A stretch of DNA of 64,000 bases from Pseudomonas sp. StFLB209. GTDB taxonomy: Bacteria; Pseudomonadota; Gammaproteobacteria; Pseudomonadales; Pseudomonadaceae. Shown here piece by piece: positions 57,626-64,000 of the stretch. Both the position numbers and the translations under genes were made by a program. Position 1 is the first letter of the stretch; every line of letters starts with the position of its first letter. The stretch covers positions 4,295,001 to 4,359,000 of the forward strand of contig NZ_AP014637.1 in NCBI RefSeq assembly GCF_000829415.1, written 5' to 3'. The notes under the pieces were generated by a model, which saw only the letters and a list, made by a program, of their open reading frames with translations, was not told where the DNA came from and did no database searches.

Positions 57626-58375
57626 TCAGCCAGCCACAGCCTGCGCGAGCGGGCTCGCCGCGACCGATTGTGCCGCCGCCACTTCGCCAATCACCAGCAC
57701 TGCCGGGCTTTGCAGGGCAAATGCCAATGCATCGCGCTGCATGTTGCCCAGGGTGCTGCGGCACTCGCGCTGGTGCGGCAATGAGGCGTTTTCGATCATC
57801 GCCACCGGCATGTCGGCACGCATGCCGCCGGCCAGCAACCCCGCGCAAATCCCGCTCAGGCGGGCCACGCCCATATACACCACCAGCGTGGTGCCGCCCT
57901 GCGCCAGCGCCTGCCAGTTCAACTCACTGTCATCCTGGGTATGCGCCGTCACCAGCGTTACGCCACGGCTGATGCCGCGCAGGGTCAGCGGGATATCGCA
58001 TTGGGTGGCCCCGGCAAGGCCGGCGGTGATGCCGTTGACCAGCTCTGCTTCAACGCCGCGTTCACGCAGCCACTGCGCCTCTTCGCCGCCACGGCCAAAA
58101 ATGCACGGGTCACCGCCCTTGAGCCGTACCACGCACTTGCCCTGCCGGGCATAGCGCAGCATCAGCCGGTGAATGAACGCCTGCGGCGTCGAGCGGCAGC
58201 CGCCACGCTTGCCGACCTTGATCACCCGGGCCGCCGGGCAGTGCTCGAGCACCGCCGGGTTGACCAGATCATCGATCATCACCACATCGGCGCAGCCCAG
58301 CGCCCGCACCGCCTTGAGGGTCAGCAATTCAGGATCGCCAGGGCCTGCGCCCACCAGCCAGACTTTTGCGCTCAT
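57626..58375 (-). CDS. cobA: Uroporphyrinogen-III C-methyltransferase
   Basis: The 249-residue SUMT enzyme methylates uroporphyrinogen III to precorrin-2 using S-adenosylmethionine, the entry to siroheme and cobalamin. The family glycine-rich loop VWLVGAGPGDPELLTLKA is at the N-terminus and VVRLKGGDPCIFGRGGEE in the middle. It has no CysG-type dehydrogenase/ferrochelatase domain. It is 14 bases after nasA, so it is probably co-transcribed, supplying siroheme for nitrite or sulfite reductase. The ATG at 58375 fits the family N-terminus. Confidence 0.95.
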   Translation of the reverse strand: MSAKVWLVGAGPGDPELLTLKAVRALGCADVVMIDDLVNPAVLEHCPAARVIKVGKRGGCRSTPQAFIHRLMLRYARQGKCVVRLKGGDPCIFGRGGEEAQWLRERGVEAELVNGITAGLAGATQCDIPLTLRGISRGVTLVTAHTQDDSELNWQALAQGGTTLVVYMGVARLSGICAGLLAGGMRADMPVAMIENASLPHQRECRSTLGNMQRDALAFALQSPAVLVIGEVAAAQSVAASPLAQAVAG

Positions 58376-58389
58376 CAGGTATTCCTCAT

Positions 58390-61104
58390 TCAGGGTACGG
58401 CGACCAGATTGATCAGGCGTTTTATTTCCGGCACACAAGACCCGCATTGAGTCCCGCAGCCTAATTGTTGTTTGAGTTCATCGAGCCCCAGCCCGCGTTC
58501 GATCCCGGCGCTGATCGCGCTCTGGCTGACGTTCATGCAGTTACACAGAACCTTGTCGCGGATCTGGAACGCGCTTTTGCCAGGCTCGCTGCTTAGCGGA
58601 GCGAGCATCCAGCGCCGCAGCGGCTGGTCGGCCCGGCCTTCGAGCCACAGGTTCTGCAGCCAGTGCTGAGCCAGGGTTTCGCCGGCCAGGCGCAGCGAGG
58701 TTATCCGGTTGTGCTCGATACGGACCCGTTTGCCGACGCCATGTTTGGGGTCGTCGTAGGCAATCACCGGGCCGTGGTCCAGGTTCAGCAGTTGATCGAT
58801 CTGCGCCAGCAGCGCGGCATCTGGCGGCGCCGGATGCGCGGCGCGGATCACCAGCGCCGCGCACTCGCGGCCGATCAGGCTCAGGCTGGCGTAGCCGAAC
58901 GCCTCACACAGCGGGCGCAGCGCCTGCAAATGGCGCTGCACATCACCCTCGATCAGGGCGAACAAGCGCCACGGCAGGTTGGCTCGCTCCAGGCGCACGC
59001 CGGCGTGTTTCAGTTCCGGCTGTTTGGACAACGGGTCATAGGCGGGCTGGGTCAACTGGTTGACGCCGCCTTTGAGGAACCGGTCGCCCCAGTGCATCGG
59101 CAGGTAGACGTGCCCGGCCCGCAGACTGTCGTCGGCGCTGATGGGCACCACCAGGCTGCCGCGCCGGCTATGCAGTTGCACCAGGTCGCCGTCCTGCAAG
59201 CGTTGGCGTTGCATGTCGTCGGGGTTGACGCTCAGTACCGCTTCACTGACATGGCCGAACAGCCGCGCTGCGGTGCCGGTGCGGCTCATGCCGTGCCAGT
59301 GGTCGCGCAACCGGCCGGTGTTGAGGGTCAGCGGAAACCGGGCGTCGCGGCGCTCGACCGGGGCTGCATAGGCGTCGCTGACAAAACGCGCCCGGCCTGT
59401 CGCGGTCGGGAATAGCCCATCGGCATACAGGCGCGCGGTGCCTGCCGTGGCGCCTTCGGGAAATGGCCATTGCTGCGGCCCGAGCCTGTCGATCAGGTCG
59501 CGGCTGATACCTGACTGGTCCAGATCGCGGCCACGGGTCAGTTGCTTGTATTCGTCAAACAGCGACTCGGGGGTCGGGAAGTCAAACAGCGTCGCACTGC
59601 CGGGCAGCAGCCGCGCTTGCAGACGGCGGGCGAAGTCGACAGTGATCGACCAGTCGGCCCGTGCTTCGCCTGGCGCGGCAATCGCTTTGCGCACGTTGGA
59701 GATGCGCCGTTCGGAGTTGGTCACCGTGCCTTGCTTCTCACCCCAACTGGCGGCCGGCAACAGCAGGTCGGCATAGTGTGCGGTTTCGGTGGTATGGAAA
59801 GCTTCCTGCAACACCACGAACGGGCAACTGGTGAGGGCCTGGCGAATCGCGGTCTGGTCCGGCATTGATTGCGCAGGATTAGTGCAGGCGATCCACAGCG
59901 CCTTGATTGTGCCGTTGCGCACCTGCTCGAACAGGTCCACCGCCGACAGCCCAGGGTTGGCCGGTAGCGCGTCGACGCCCCAGTACTCGGCGACTTCCCG
60001 GCGATGCTCGGGGTTGCCGGCTTCGCGGTGGCCTGGCAGCAGGTTGGACAGGCTGCCGGTCTCACGCCCGCCCATGGCGTTGGGCTGGCCGGTCAGCGAG
60101 AAGGGGCCGGCGCCGGGGCGGCCGATTTGCCCGGTGGCCAGATGCAGATTGATCAGCGCGCTGTTTTTGGCGCTGCCAGCAGTGGACTGATTAAGCCCCA
60201 TGCACCACAGCGACAGGAACGCTGGCGCCTGGCCGATCAGCCGGGCGCAGGTGTGCAAGTCCTCGATGCTGATATCGCACAGGCGTGCCACCTGCTCAGG
60301 CGTGTAGTCGCGCACCAGGGCCTTGAGTTCGGCAAAGCCTTCGGTGTGCGCCTCGATATAGTCGCGGTCGATCTGCTCGTCCCAGATCAACAGGTGCAGG
60401 ATGCCGTGAAACAGCGCCACGTCACTGCCACCCTGAATCGCCAGGTGCAGGTCGGCCAGTTCACAGGTGTCGGTGCGCCGTGGGTCGACGACGATGATCT
60501 TCATGTCCGGGCGCTGGCTTTTCGCTTGCTCCAGACGCCGGAACAGGATCGGGTGGGCGTAAGCCATGTTGCTGCCGACGATCAGCAGCGTGTCGGCCAG
60601 CTCGATGTCCTGATAGTTGCACGGCGGCGCATCGGCACCCAGGCTGCGTTTGTAGCCGACCACGGCCGACGACATGCACAGCCGCGAATTGCTGTCGATA
60701 TTGTTGGTGCCGACCAGTGCGCGGGCCAGTTTGTTGAAGGCGTAATAGTCTTCGGTCAGCAGCTGCCCGGAAATGTAAAACGCCACGCTGTCCGGGCCGT
60801 ACTCATGCAGGGTACGGGCAAACACCTGTGCGGCATGATCCAGTGCGCTGTCCCAGTCGGTGCGGCTGCGCGGCAAGCTTTTACCCAGGCGCAGCTCAGG
60901 GTACAGCGCCCGGGCCGACAGGTCGCCGGTCAGGTGCAGGCTCGAACCTTTGCTGCACAGCCGGCCGAAATTGGCCGGGTGCGCAGGATCGCCCGTTACA
61001 CCGTAAATACGTTGGTCATCGTGCTCGATCAACACCCCGCAACCCACGCCGCAGTAACAGCAGGTCGAGGCGGTGGTGCGCACCGGCAGGCTGAGGTCGG
61101 TCAT
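58390..61104 (-). CDS. nasA: Assimilatory nitrate reductase, catalytic subunit
   Basis: The 904-residue molybdenum enzyme reduces nitrate to nitrite in the cytoplasm. The N-terminal [4Fe-4S] cluster is in TCCYCGVGCGV (C15, C18, C22) with the fourth cysteine in GRLCSKGS. Mo-bis-MGD domain motifs follow (NSRLCMSSAVVGYKR; GQPNAMGGRETG). The C-terminal ~60 residues form a BFD-type [2Fe-2S] domain with CNCMNVS and CGTQCGSC. This places the BFD cluster on NasA rather than on the flavoprotein. Its start overlaps the flavoprotein stop by four bases. Confidence 0.95.
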   Translation of the reverse strand: MTDLSLPVRTTASTCCYCGVGCGVLIEHDDQRIYGVTGDPAHPANFGRLCSKGSSLHLTGDLSARALYPELRLGKSLPRSRTDWDSALDHAAQVFARTLHEYGPDSVAFYISGQLLTEDYYAFNKLARALVGTNNIDSNSRLCMSSAVVGYKRSLGADAPPCNYQDIELADTLLIVGSNMAYAHPILFRRLEQAKSQRPDMKIIVVDPRRTDTCELADLHLAIQGGSDVALFHGILHLLIWDEQIDRDYIEAHTEGFAELKALVRDYTPEQVARLCDISIEDLHTCARLIGQAPAFLSLWCMGLNQSTAGSAKNSALINLHLATGQIGRPGAGPFSLTGQPNAMGGRETGSLSNLLPGHREAGNPEHRREVAEYWGVDALPANPGLSAVDLFEQVRNGTIKALWIACTNPAQSMPDQTAIRQALTSCPFVVLQEAFHTTETAHYADLLLPAASWGEKQGTVTNSERRISNVRKAIAAPGEARADWSITVDFARRLQARLLPGSATLFDFPTPESLFDEYKQLTRGRDLDQSGISRDLIDRLGPQQWPFPEGATAGTARLYADGLFPTATGRARFVSDAYAAPVERRDARFPLTLNTGRLRDHWHGMSRTGTAARLFGHVSEAVLSVNPDDMQRQRLQDGDLVQLHSRRGSLVVPISADDSLRAGHVYLPMHWGDRFLKGGVNQLTQPAYDPLSKQPELKHAGVRLERANLPWRLFALIEGDVQRHLQALRPLCEAFGYASLSLIGRECAALVIRAAHPAPPDAALLAQIDQLLNLDHGPVIAYDDPKHGVGKRVRIEHNRITSLRLAGETLAQHWLQNLWLEGRADQPLRRWMLAPLSSEPGKSAFQIRDKVLCNCMNVSQSAISAGIERGLGLDELKQQLGCGTQCGSCVPEIKRLINLVAVP

Positions 61105-62318
61105 GGCTGCATCGCCTGTTCACCAAACATCAGGTGCTGACGGATCGACTCGATCCGGCTGTTGGTACGGATCTGCTCCATGTACCAACTGCCATCGCAG
61201 GTGTCGCCGTACAGGCAGGCACCGACCAGCATGTCGTCCTTGATCACCAGCTTTTTGTAGACCCCGCTGATCGGGTCTGAGTAGGTGATGCTTTCGGTGC
61301 CTTCGCCACCGAGAAAGTCGCCGGCGGAAAACAGGTCAATGCCCGTCACCTTGAGTTTGGCTGAAGTCACCGAACCCTGATAGCGGGCAAAACCCAGCTG
61401 GGCCAGATGATTGGCGCAGACCCTGGCCTGTTCGAACAGCGGTGCGACCAGGCCGTAGGCGATACCGCGATGGCTGACGCATTCGCCGATGGCGTAAATG
61501 CGCGGGTCGAAGGTCTGCAAGGTGTCATTGACCAGAATCCCGCGGTCACACGGCAGCCCGGCCTGTTCGGCCAGCGATGTTTCCGGGCGGATGCCGGCGG
61601 CCATCACCACCAGATCGGCTGCCACCCGGCTGCCATCGGTGAAGCACACTTCACGAACCCGTCCCTGCTCGTCGCCCAGCAACTCGGCGGTGTGGGCGTT
61701 GAGGCAGAAGGTCAGGTTGCGTTGCTCCAGCGCTTTTTGCAGCAAGTCGCCGCTGGTCTTGTCCAGTTGCCGCTCCAGCAGGCTCTTGCCGTGGTGCACG
61801 ACGGTCACCTGCATGCCGCGCATGGCCAGGCCATTGGCCGCTTCCAGGCCCAGCAGGCCGCCACCGATGATCACCGCGCGGCGATGGGTATTGGCAGTGT
61901 CGATCATCTGCTGAGTGTCGGCGATATCGCGATAGCCGATCACCCCGTCCAGCTCGTTGCCAGGAATCGGCAGCCGGTAGGGCCGGGAGCCGGTGGCGAT
62001 CAGCAACCGGTCATAAGCGGCTTCAGTGCCGTCGTCGGCAATCACCCGGCGCTTGACCCGGTCGATCTTCACCACCCGCCGGCCCAACAGCAGGTTGATG
62101 CCGTGACGGCTGTACCAGTCCAGGTCATTGAGCACGATGTCGGTGAAGTCCTGCTCGCCGGCCAGCACCGGTGACAGCATGATGCGGTTGTAATTGGGAT
62201 GCGGCTCGGCGCCGAAGACCGTGATGTCATACAGCTCGTCACTGAGCTTGAGCAGTTCCTCAAGCGTCCGAACCCCGGCCATGCCATTACCGATCATCAC
62301 CAGTTTGAGTTTTTTCAT
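61101..62318 (-). CDS. NirB-N-terminus-like FAD/NADH oxidoreductase (probable NasA electron donor)
   Basis: The 405-residue flavoprotein matches only the FAD/NADH half of assimilatory nitrite reductase NirB. It has the FAD motif IGNGMAGVRTLEEL, the NAD motif IIGGGLLGLEAANGL, and the end DPISGVYKKLVIKDD...LYGDTCDGSWYMEQ. The BFD and siroheme-sulfite reductase domains that make NirB about 800 residues or more are absent, and the protein ends naturally. This fits a NasC-type NADH reductase feeding nasA, which overlaps it (ATGA). A truncated nirB is the alternative, but the clean stop and overlap argue against it. Confidence 0.85.
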   Translation of the reverse strand: MKKLKLVMIGNGMAGVRTLEELLKLSDELYDITVFGAEPHPNYNRIMLSPVLAGEQDFTDIVLNDLDWYSRHGINLLLGRRVVKIDRVKRRVIADDGTEAAYDRLLIATGSRPYRLPIPGNELDGVIGYRDIADTQQMIDTANTHRRAVIIGGGLLGLEAANGLAMRGMQVTVVHHGKSLLERQLDKTSGDLLQKALEQRNLTFCLNAHTAELLGDEQGRVREVCFTDGSRVAADLVVMAAGIRPETSLAEQAGLPCDRGILVNDTLQTFDPRIYAIGECVSHRGIAYGLVAPLFEQARVCANHLAQLGFARYQGSVTSAKLKVTGIDLFSAGDFLGGEGTESITYSDPISGVYKKLVIKDDMLVGACLYGDTCDGSWYMEQIRTNSRIESIRQHLMFGEQAMQP

Positions 62319-62362
62319 CGGGCCTCCGGGTTACCGCCTGAATGCGTATGAATCCATCGCAA

Positions 62363-62400
62363 ACAAAAAAGCGCCCTCGCCAGTAGCCTGACGAGGACGC
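62363..62400 (-). terminator. Leader terminator (attenuator) of the nas operon
   Basis: On the minus strand a 13-position stem (62371-62383 with 62388-62400, one mismatch and one wobble) around a four-base loop is followed by TTTTTTGTTT. It lies about 50 bases before the flavoprotein start and inside its leader, so it must be overcome for expression. A smaller hairpin (TCCCG at 62411, CGGGA at 62421) precedes it. This is the arrangement of NasT/NasR (ANTAR) antitermination leaders. Confidence 0.75.
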
Positions 62401-62478
62401 CTTTGTCCGCTCCCGTAAACCGGGAAATGCCGCCTTCGCCATTGAAGACCGCACGTAATGTGTGTGTTGTTCAGGTTA

Positions 62479-62495
62479 ATGCAGGGGGCGTGCCA
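62479..62495 (-). promoter_or_regulatory. Sigma-54-type promoter for the nas operon
   Basis: On the minus strand TGGCACG (62489-62495), four bases, then CTGCA (62480-62484) closely matches TGGCACG-N4-TTGCA, with the -24 element perfect and one change in the -12 element. A start near 62467 would give a leader of about 150 bases holding both hairpins. Sigma-54 control fits nitrogen regulation. The rest of the 719-base gap holds a dispersed repeat and a terminator. Confidence 0.75.
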
Positions 62496-62799
62496 TGTGT
62501 GCGTTGGCCGGTAAATCGGGGGCTTTCTGGAGTATTGGTCTGTATGGCTGCACCGGCTTGAGGCGCTGTGCACGGATGCGGGGCGTCTTTGGATCTTTGA
62601 GTGCTCTCTGTTGGTTTCTGTGGTGTTCATCAGGCCGCCCTGTTTCGTCCTGGCGGACGACCCCCTTTGTTTCGCCGTTGCCGTTGATTTTGATCTTCGA
62701 ACCGAGATGGCACAGACGACGCGAATCGCGACTTGGGCGCTGGCCGAGGGTAGGTGTCGATTCGGGGTAGAAACCGACATGGATGTCGCTGCTCTTGAT

Positions 62800-62990
62800 A
62801 TCAGGAGCAGGTGCGCTGGGCAGGGATGCCCATCGCGCCGGCCCCCGAATCGATGCCGGACGGAGGGAAGTTCGCCCGCAGGGCGGACCCAAGCCAGGAG
62901 CAATTGCCTTTGCCTACTTTGGGCAAAACCAAAGTAGGTCGCCCGTCGGGGCGAAACCCGCAGTCCAGACAACCGCGGCAATGATCTGTG
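62800..62990. repeat. Probable dispersed noncoding repeat
   Basis: This GC-rich segment (GGGCAGGGATGCCC ... GCGCCGGCCCCCGAATCGAT ... GCCCGTCGGGGC) resembles a long dispersed noncoding element I have seen in other pseudomonad intergenic regions. It contains a perfect 9-bp stem with a six-base loop (CTACTTTGG at 62914, CCAAAGTAG at 62929). Only one copy is in the window, so repetition cannot be tested here. A long open frame across it on the minus strand is not protein-like. Confidence 0.5.
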
Positions 62991-62995
62991 TACAA

Positions 62996-63030
62996 AACGA
63001 AAGGCCTTCACGGCTGAAGCCGCGAAGGCC
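62996..63030 (-). terminator. Intrinsic terminator after the kinase gene
   Basis: GGCCTTC-A-CGGC and GCCG-C-GAAGGCC (63003-63030) pair around TGAA with one internal mismatch. On the minus strand the stem is followed by TTTCGTTTTG. It begins about eight bases after the kinase stop codon. Confidence 0.85.
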
Positions 63031-63037
63031 AAACCCC

Positions 63038-64000
63038 TCACCCATGCAACAGCACAATCGCCGCCACCAGATTGCCCAACAGCGACACCAGCGCCAGGGT
63101 CCGCCACACCTTCAACGGCTCGCGCTCCAGCAGCGGTCGGGGCCGTACCGTCATCACCTGCTGCTCACCCTGTTCCAGCTCCAGCAACCACTGCTCAGCC
63201 GTCTCATAACGCTGCTGCGGATCCGCCGCCAGTGCCTTGCCCAGATTGCGCTCCAGCCAATCCGGCACATCCGGCCGATACCGGCTGGCCGGCACCGGAC
63301 TGGCAAAACGCGGCTGCTGAAACGCCTCCACCTCACCATAGGGATACTGCCCGGTCAGCAAGTAATACAGCGTCACCCCCACCGCATACAGATCCTGACG
63401 CGCTGAGGGCGCTGCGCCCTGAAACGCCTCCGGCGCCAGAAAACTCGGCGTGCCCGGCAACTCACCGGGCACCTGCGTGGACAGCCCCGGACAAAACGCC
63501 AGGCCGAAATCCAGCAGCCGCAACTCACCGTCATCATCGAGCAGCAGATTGTCCGGCTTGATATCCCGATGAATAATGTTGCGCCGGTGCAACAACCCGC
63601 TGGCGCGCAACAGCCGTAGCGCCAGATCCTGCCACTGGCCCAAGGGCAGCGGGCCGGTCACGCTGAACAACTGCGCAAGCGTGCGCCCCGGATAACGGCG
63701 CATCAGGTAGTACAAATGCTGGCGCTGCGGTAATGGTGCCACTTCCGGGAAATGCCGGCCGGCCACCCGCCGCAGGAACCACTCCTCCAGCAGCAGCGCC
63801 TGACCGGCACCGTCTTCGTCTGCACGGCTGGCGGGCAGCGTCTTGAGCAACCAGGGCTGACCGTTTTCATCCAGCACCTGATAAAGCAGCGACTGCTGCG
63901 AACGGGCCAGGAGCCTGTCGACCTGCCAGCCCTCGAACGACTGACCAGGCTTGAGCTGCGGCGGCAGCGGCCATTGCTGCAACTGGCGCAAGGTGTCGCC
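63038..64000 (-). CDS. Protein serine/threonine kinase, 5' end beyond window
   Basis: The frame is open at the right window edge, so about 320 C-terminal residues are visible. The kinase core has LLKTLP (catalytic Lys), IIHRDIKPDNLL, LLDFGLAF and FLAPEAF, so it should be active. A C-terminal membrane segment (LALVSLLGNLVAAIVLL) anchors it. Related pseudomonad genes in the nitrate locus encode a PP2C-type phosphatase domain fused upstream of the kinase; the open frame is consistent with that, but it is off the window. A TTG at 63989-63991 could be mistaken for the start. Role in nitrate assimilation is inferred from position only. Confidence 0.88.
   Translation of the reverse strand, partial: GDTLRQLQQWPLPPQLKPGQSFEGWQVDRLLARSQQSLLYQVLDENGQPWLLKTLPASRADEDGAGQALLLEEWFLRRVAGRHFPEVAPLPQRQHLYYLMRRYPGRTLAQLFSVTGPLPLGQWQDLALRLLRASGLLHRRNIIHRDIKPDNLLLDDDGELRLLDFGLAFCPGLSTQVPGELPGTPSFLAPEAFQGAAPSARQDLYAVGVTLYYLLTGQYPYGEVEAFQQPRFASPVPASRYRPDVPDWLERNLGKALAADPQQRYETAEQWLLELEQGEQQVMTVRPRPLLEREPLKVWRTLALVSLLGNLVAAIVLLHG

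Noticed and set aside
62371..62425. Strict ANTAR-target motif in the nas leader
   Set aside because: Two hairpins are present, but the loops are four and five bases long rather than hexaloops with A1 and G4; I report only the terminator.
62549..62572. Possible NtrC site (TGCAC ... GTGCA) upstream of the nas promoter
   Set aside because: The half-sites are 14 bases apart instead of the usual 7, so it does not fit the known site.
62331..63107. Open frame of 258 codons upstream of the nas flavoprotein
   Set aside because: It spans the leader terminator, the sigma-54 site, the dispersed repeat and the kinase terminator, so it is noncoding.

Overview
The window is chromosomal DNA from a Pseudomonas, most likely of the fluorescens/putida lineage. 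The evidence is the gene order sdhA-sdhB-sucA-sucB-lpd-sucC-sucD, the Pseudomonas-like protein sequences, high GC, REP-like 'GCTAAAGCNGCT' palindromes, and an assimilatory nitrate locus with a Ser/Thr kinase, a NirB-like flavoprotein, nasA and cobA. No tRNA, rRNA, CRISPR array, transposase or integrase was seen. All family assignments come from reading the sequence; no database search was run.

Layout. (1) 1-9680: the TCA-cycle block, closed by a strong terminator. (2) 9680-16830: housekeeping genes: brnQ, a small lipoprotein, htpG behind a sigma-32-type promoter, a dienelactone hydrolase-like protein, a pirin and a GntR/FCD regulator. Two copies of a composite REP-like repeat flank this stretch. 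(3) 16830-22410: a quaternary-amine-type ABC transporter operon (binding protein, CBS-domain ATPase, two permeases) with a GntR regulator on one side and a GlxA/AraC regulator on the other. (4) 22500-25080: an OmpR/EnvZ-type two-component system with a four-EF-hand protein downstream of the kinase. (5) 25380-36680: surface and accessory genes: two Ig-like paralogues, an autotransporter between them, and a four-gene chaperone-usher pilus operon. (6) 36680-57180: a divergent toxin-like locus. Leftward run a secreted protein with a duplicated domain and RHS protein 1. Rightward run a third Ig-like paralogue, three tandem proteins that I read as P47-like (TULIP superfamily, the family found beside clostridial botulinum and mosquitocidal toxin genes), RHS protein 2, and a short RHS tip with its own start. 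(7) 57230-64000: a small LuxR-type regulator, cobA, nasA, a NirB-N-terminus-like flavoprotein preceded by a sigma-54-type promoter and a leader terminator, and a Ser/Thr kinase cut by the window edge.

The most notable system is region 6 with its relatives in region 5. Two TccC-like RHS proteins with different C-terminal tips lie in opposite orientation around a cassette of three P47-like/Ig proteins, and a second family of Ig-like proteins recurs three times. None of the P47-like or Ig-like proteins has a visible signal peptide, and no immunity gene is apparent beside the tips. This fits an anti-eukaryotic (for example insecticidal) complex better than a contact-dependent antibacterial one, but that is inference. 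Palindromes resembling RcsB boxes precede both the autotransporter and the pilin gene, suggesting shared control of the surface genes.
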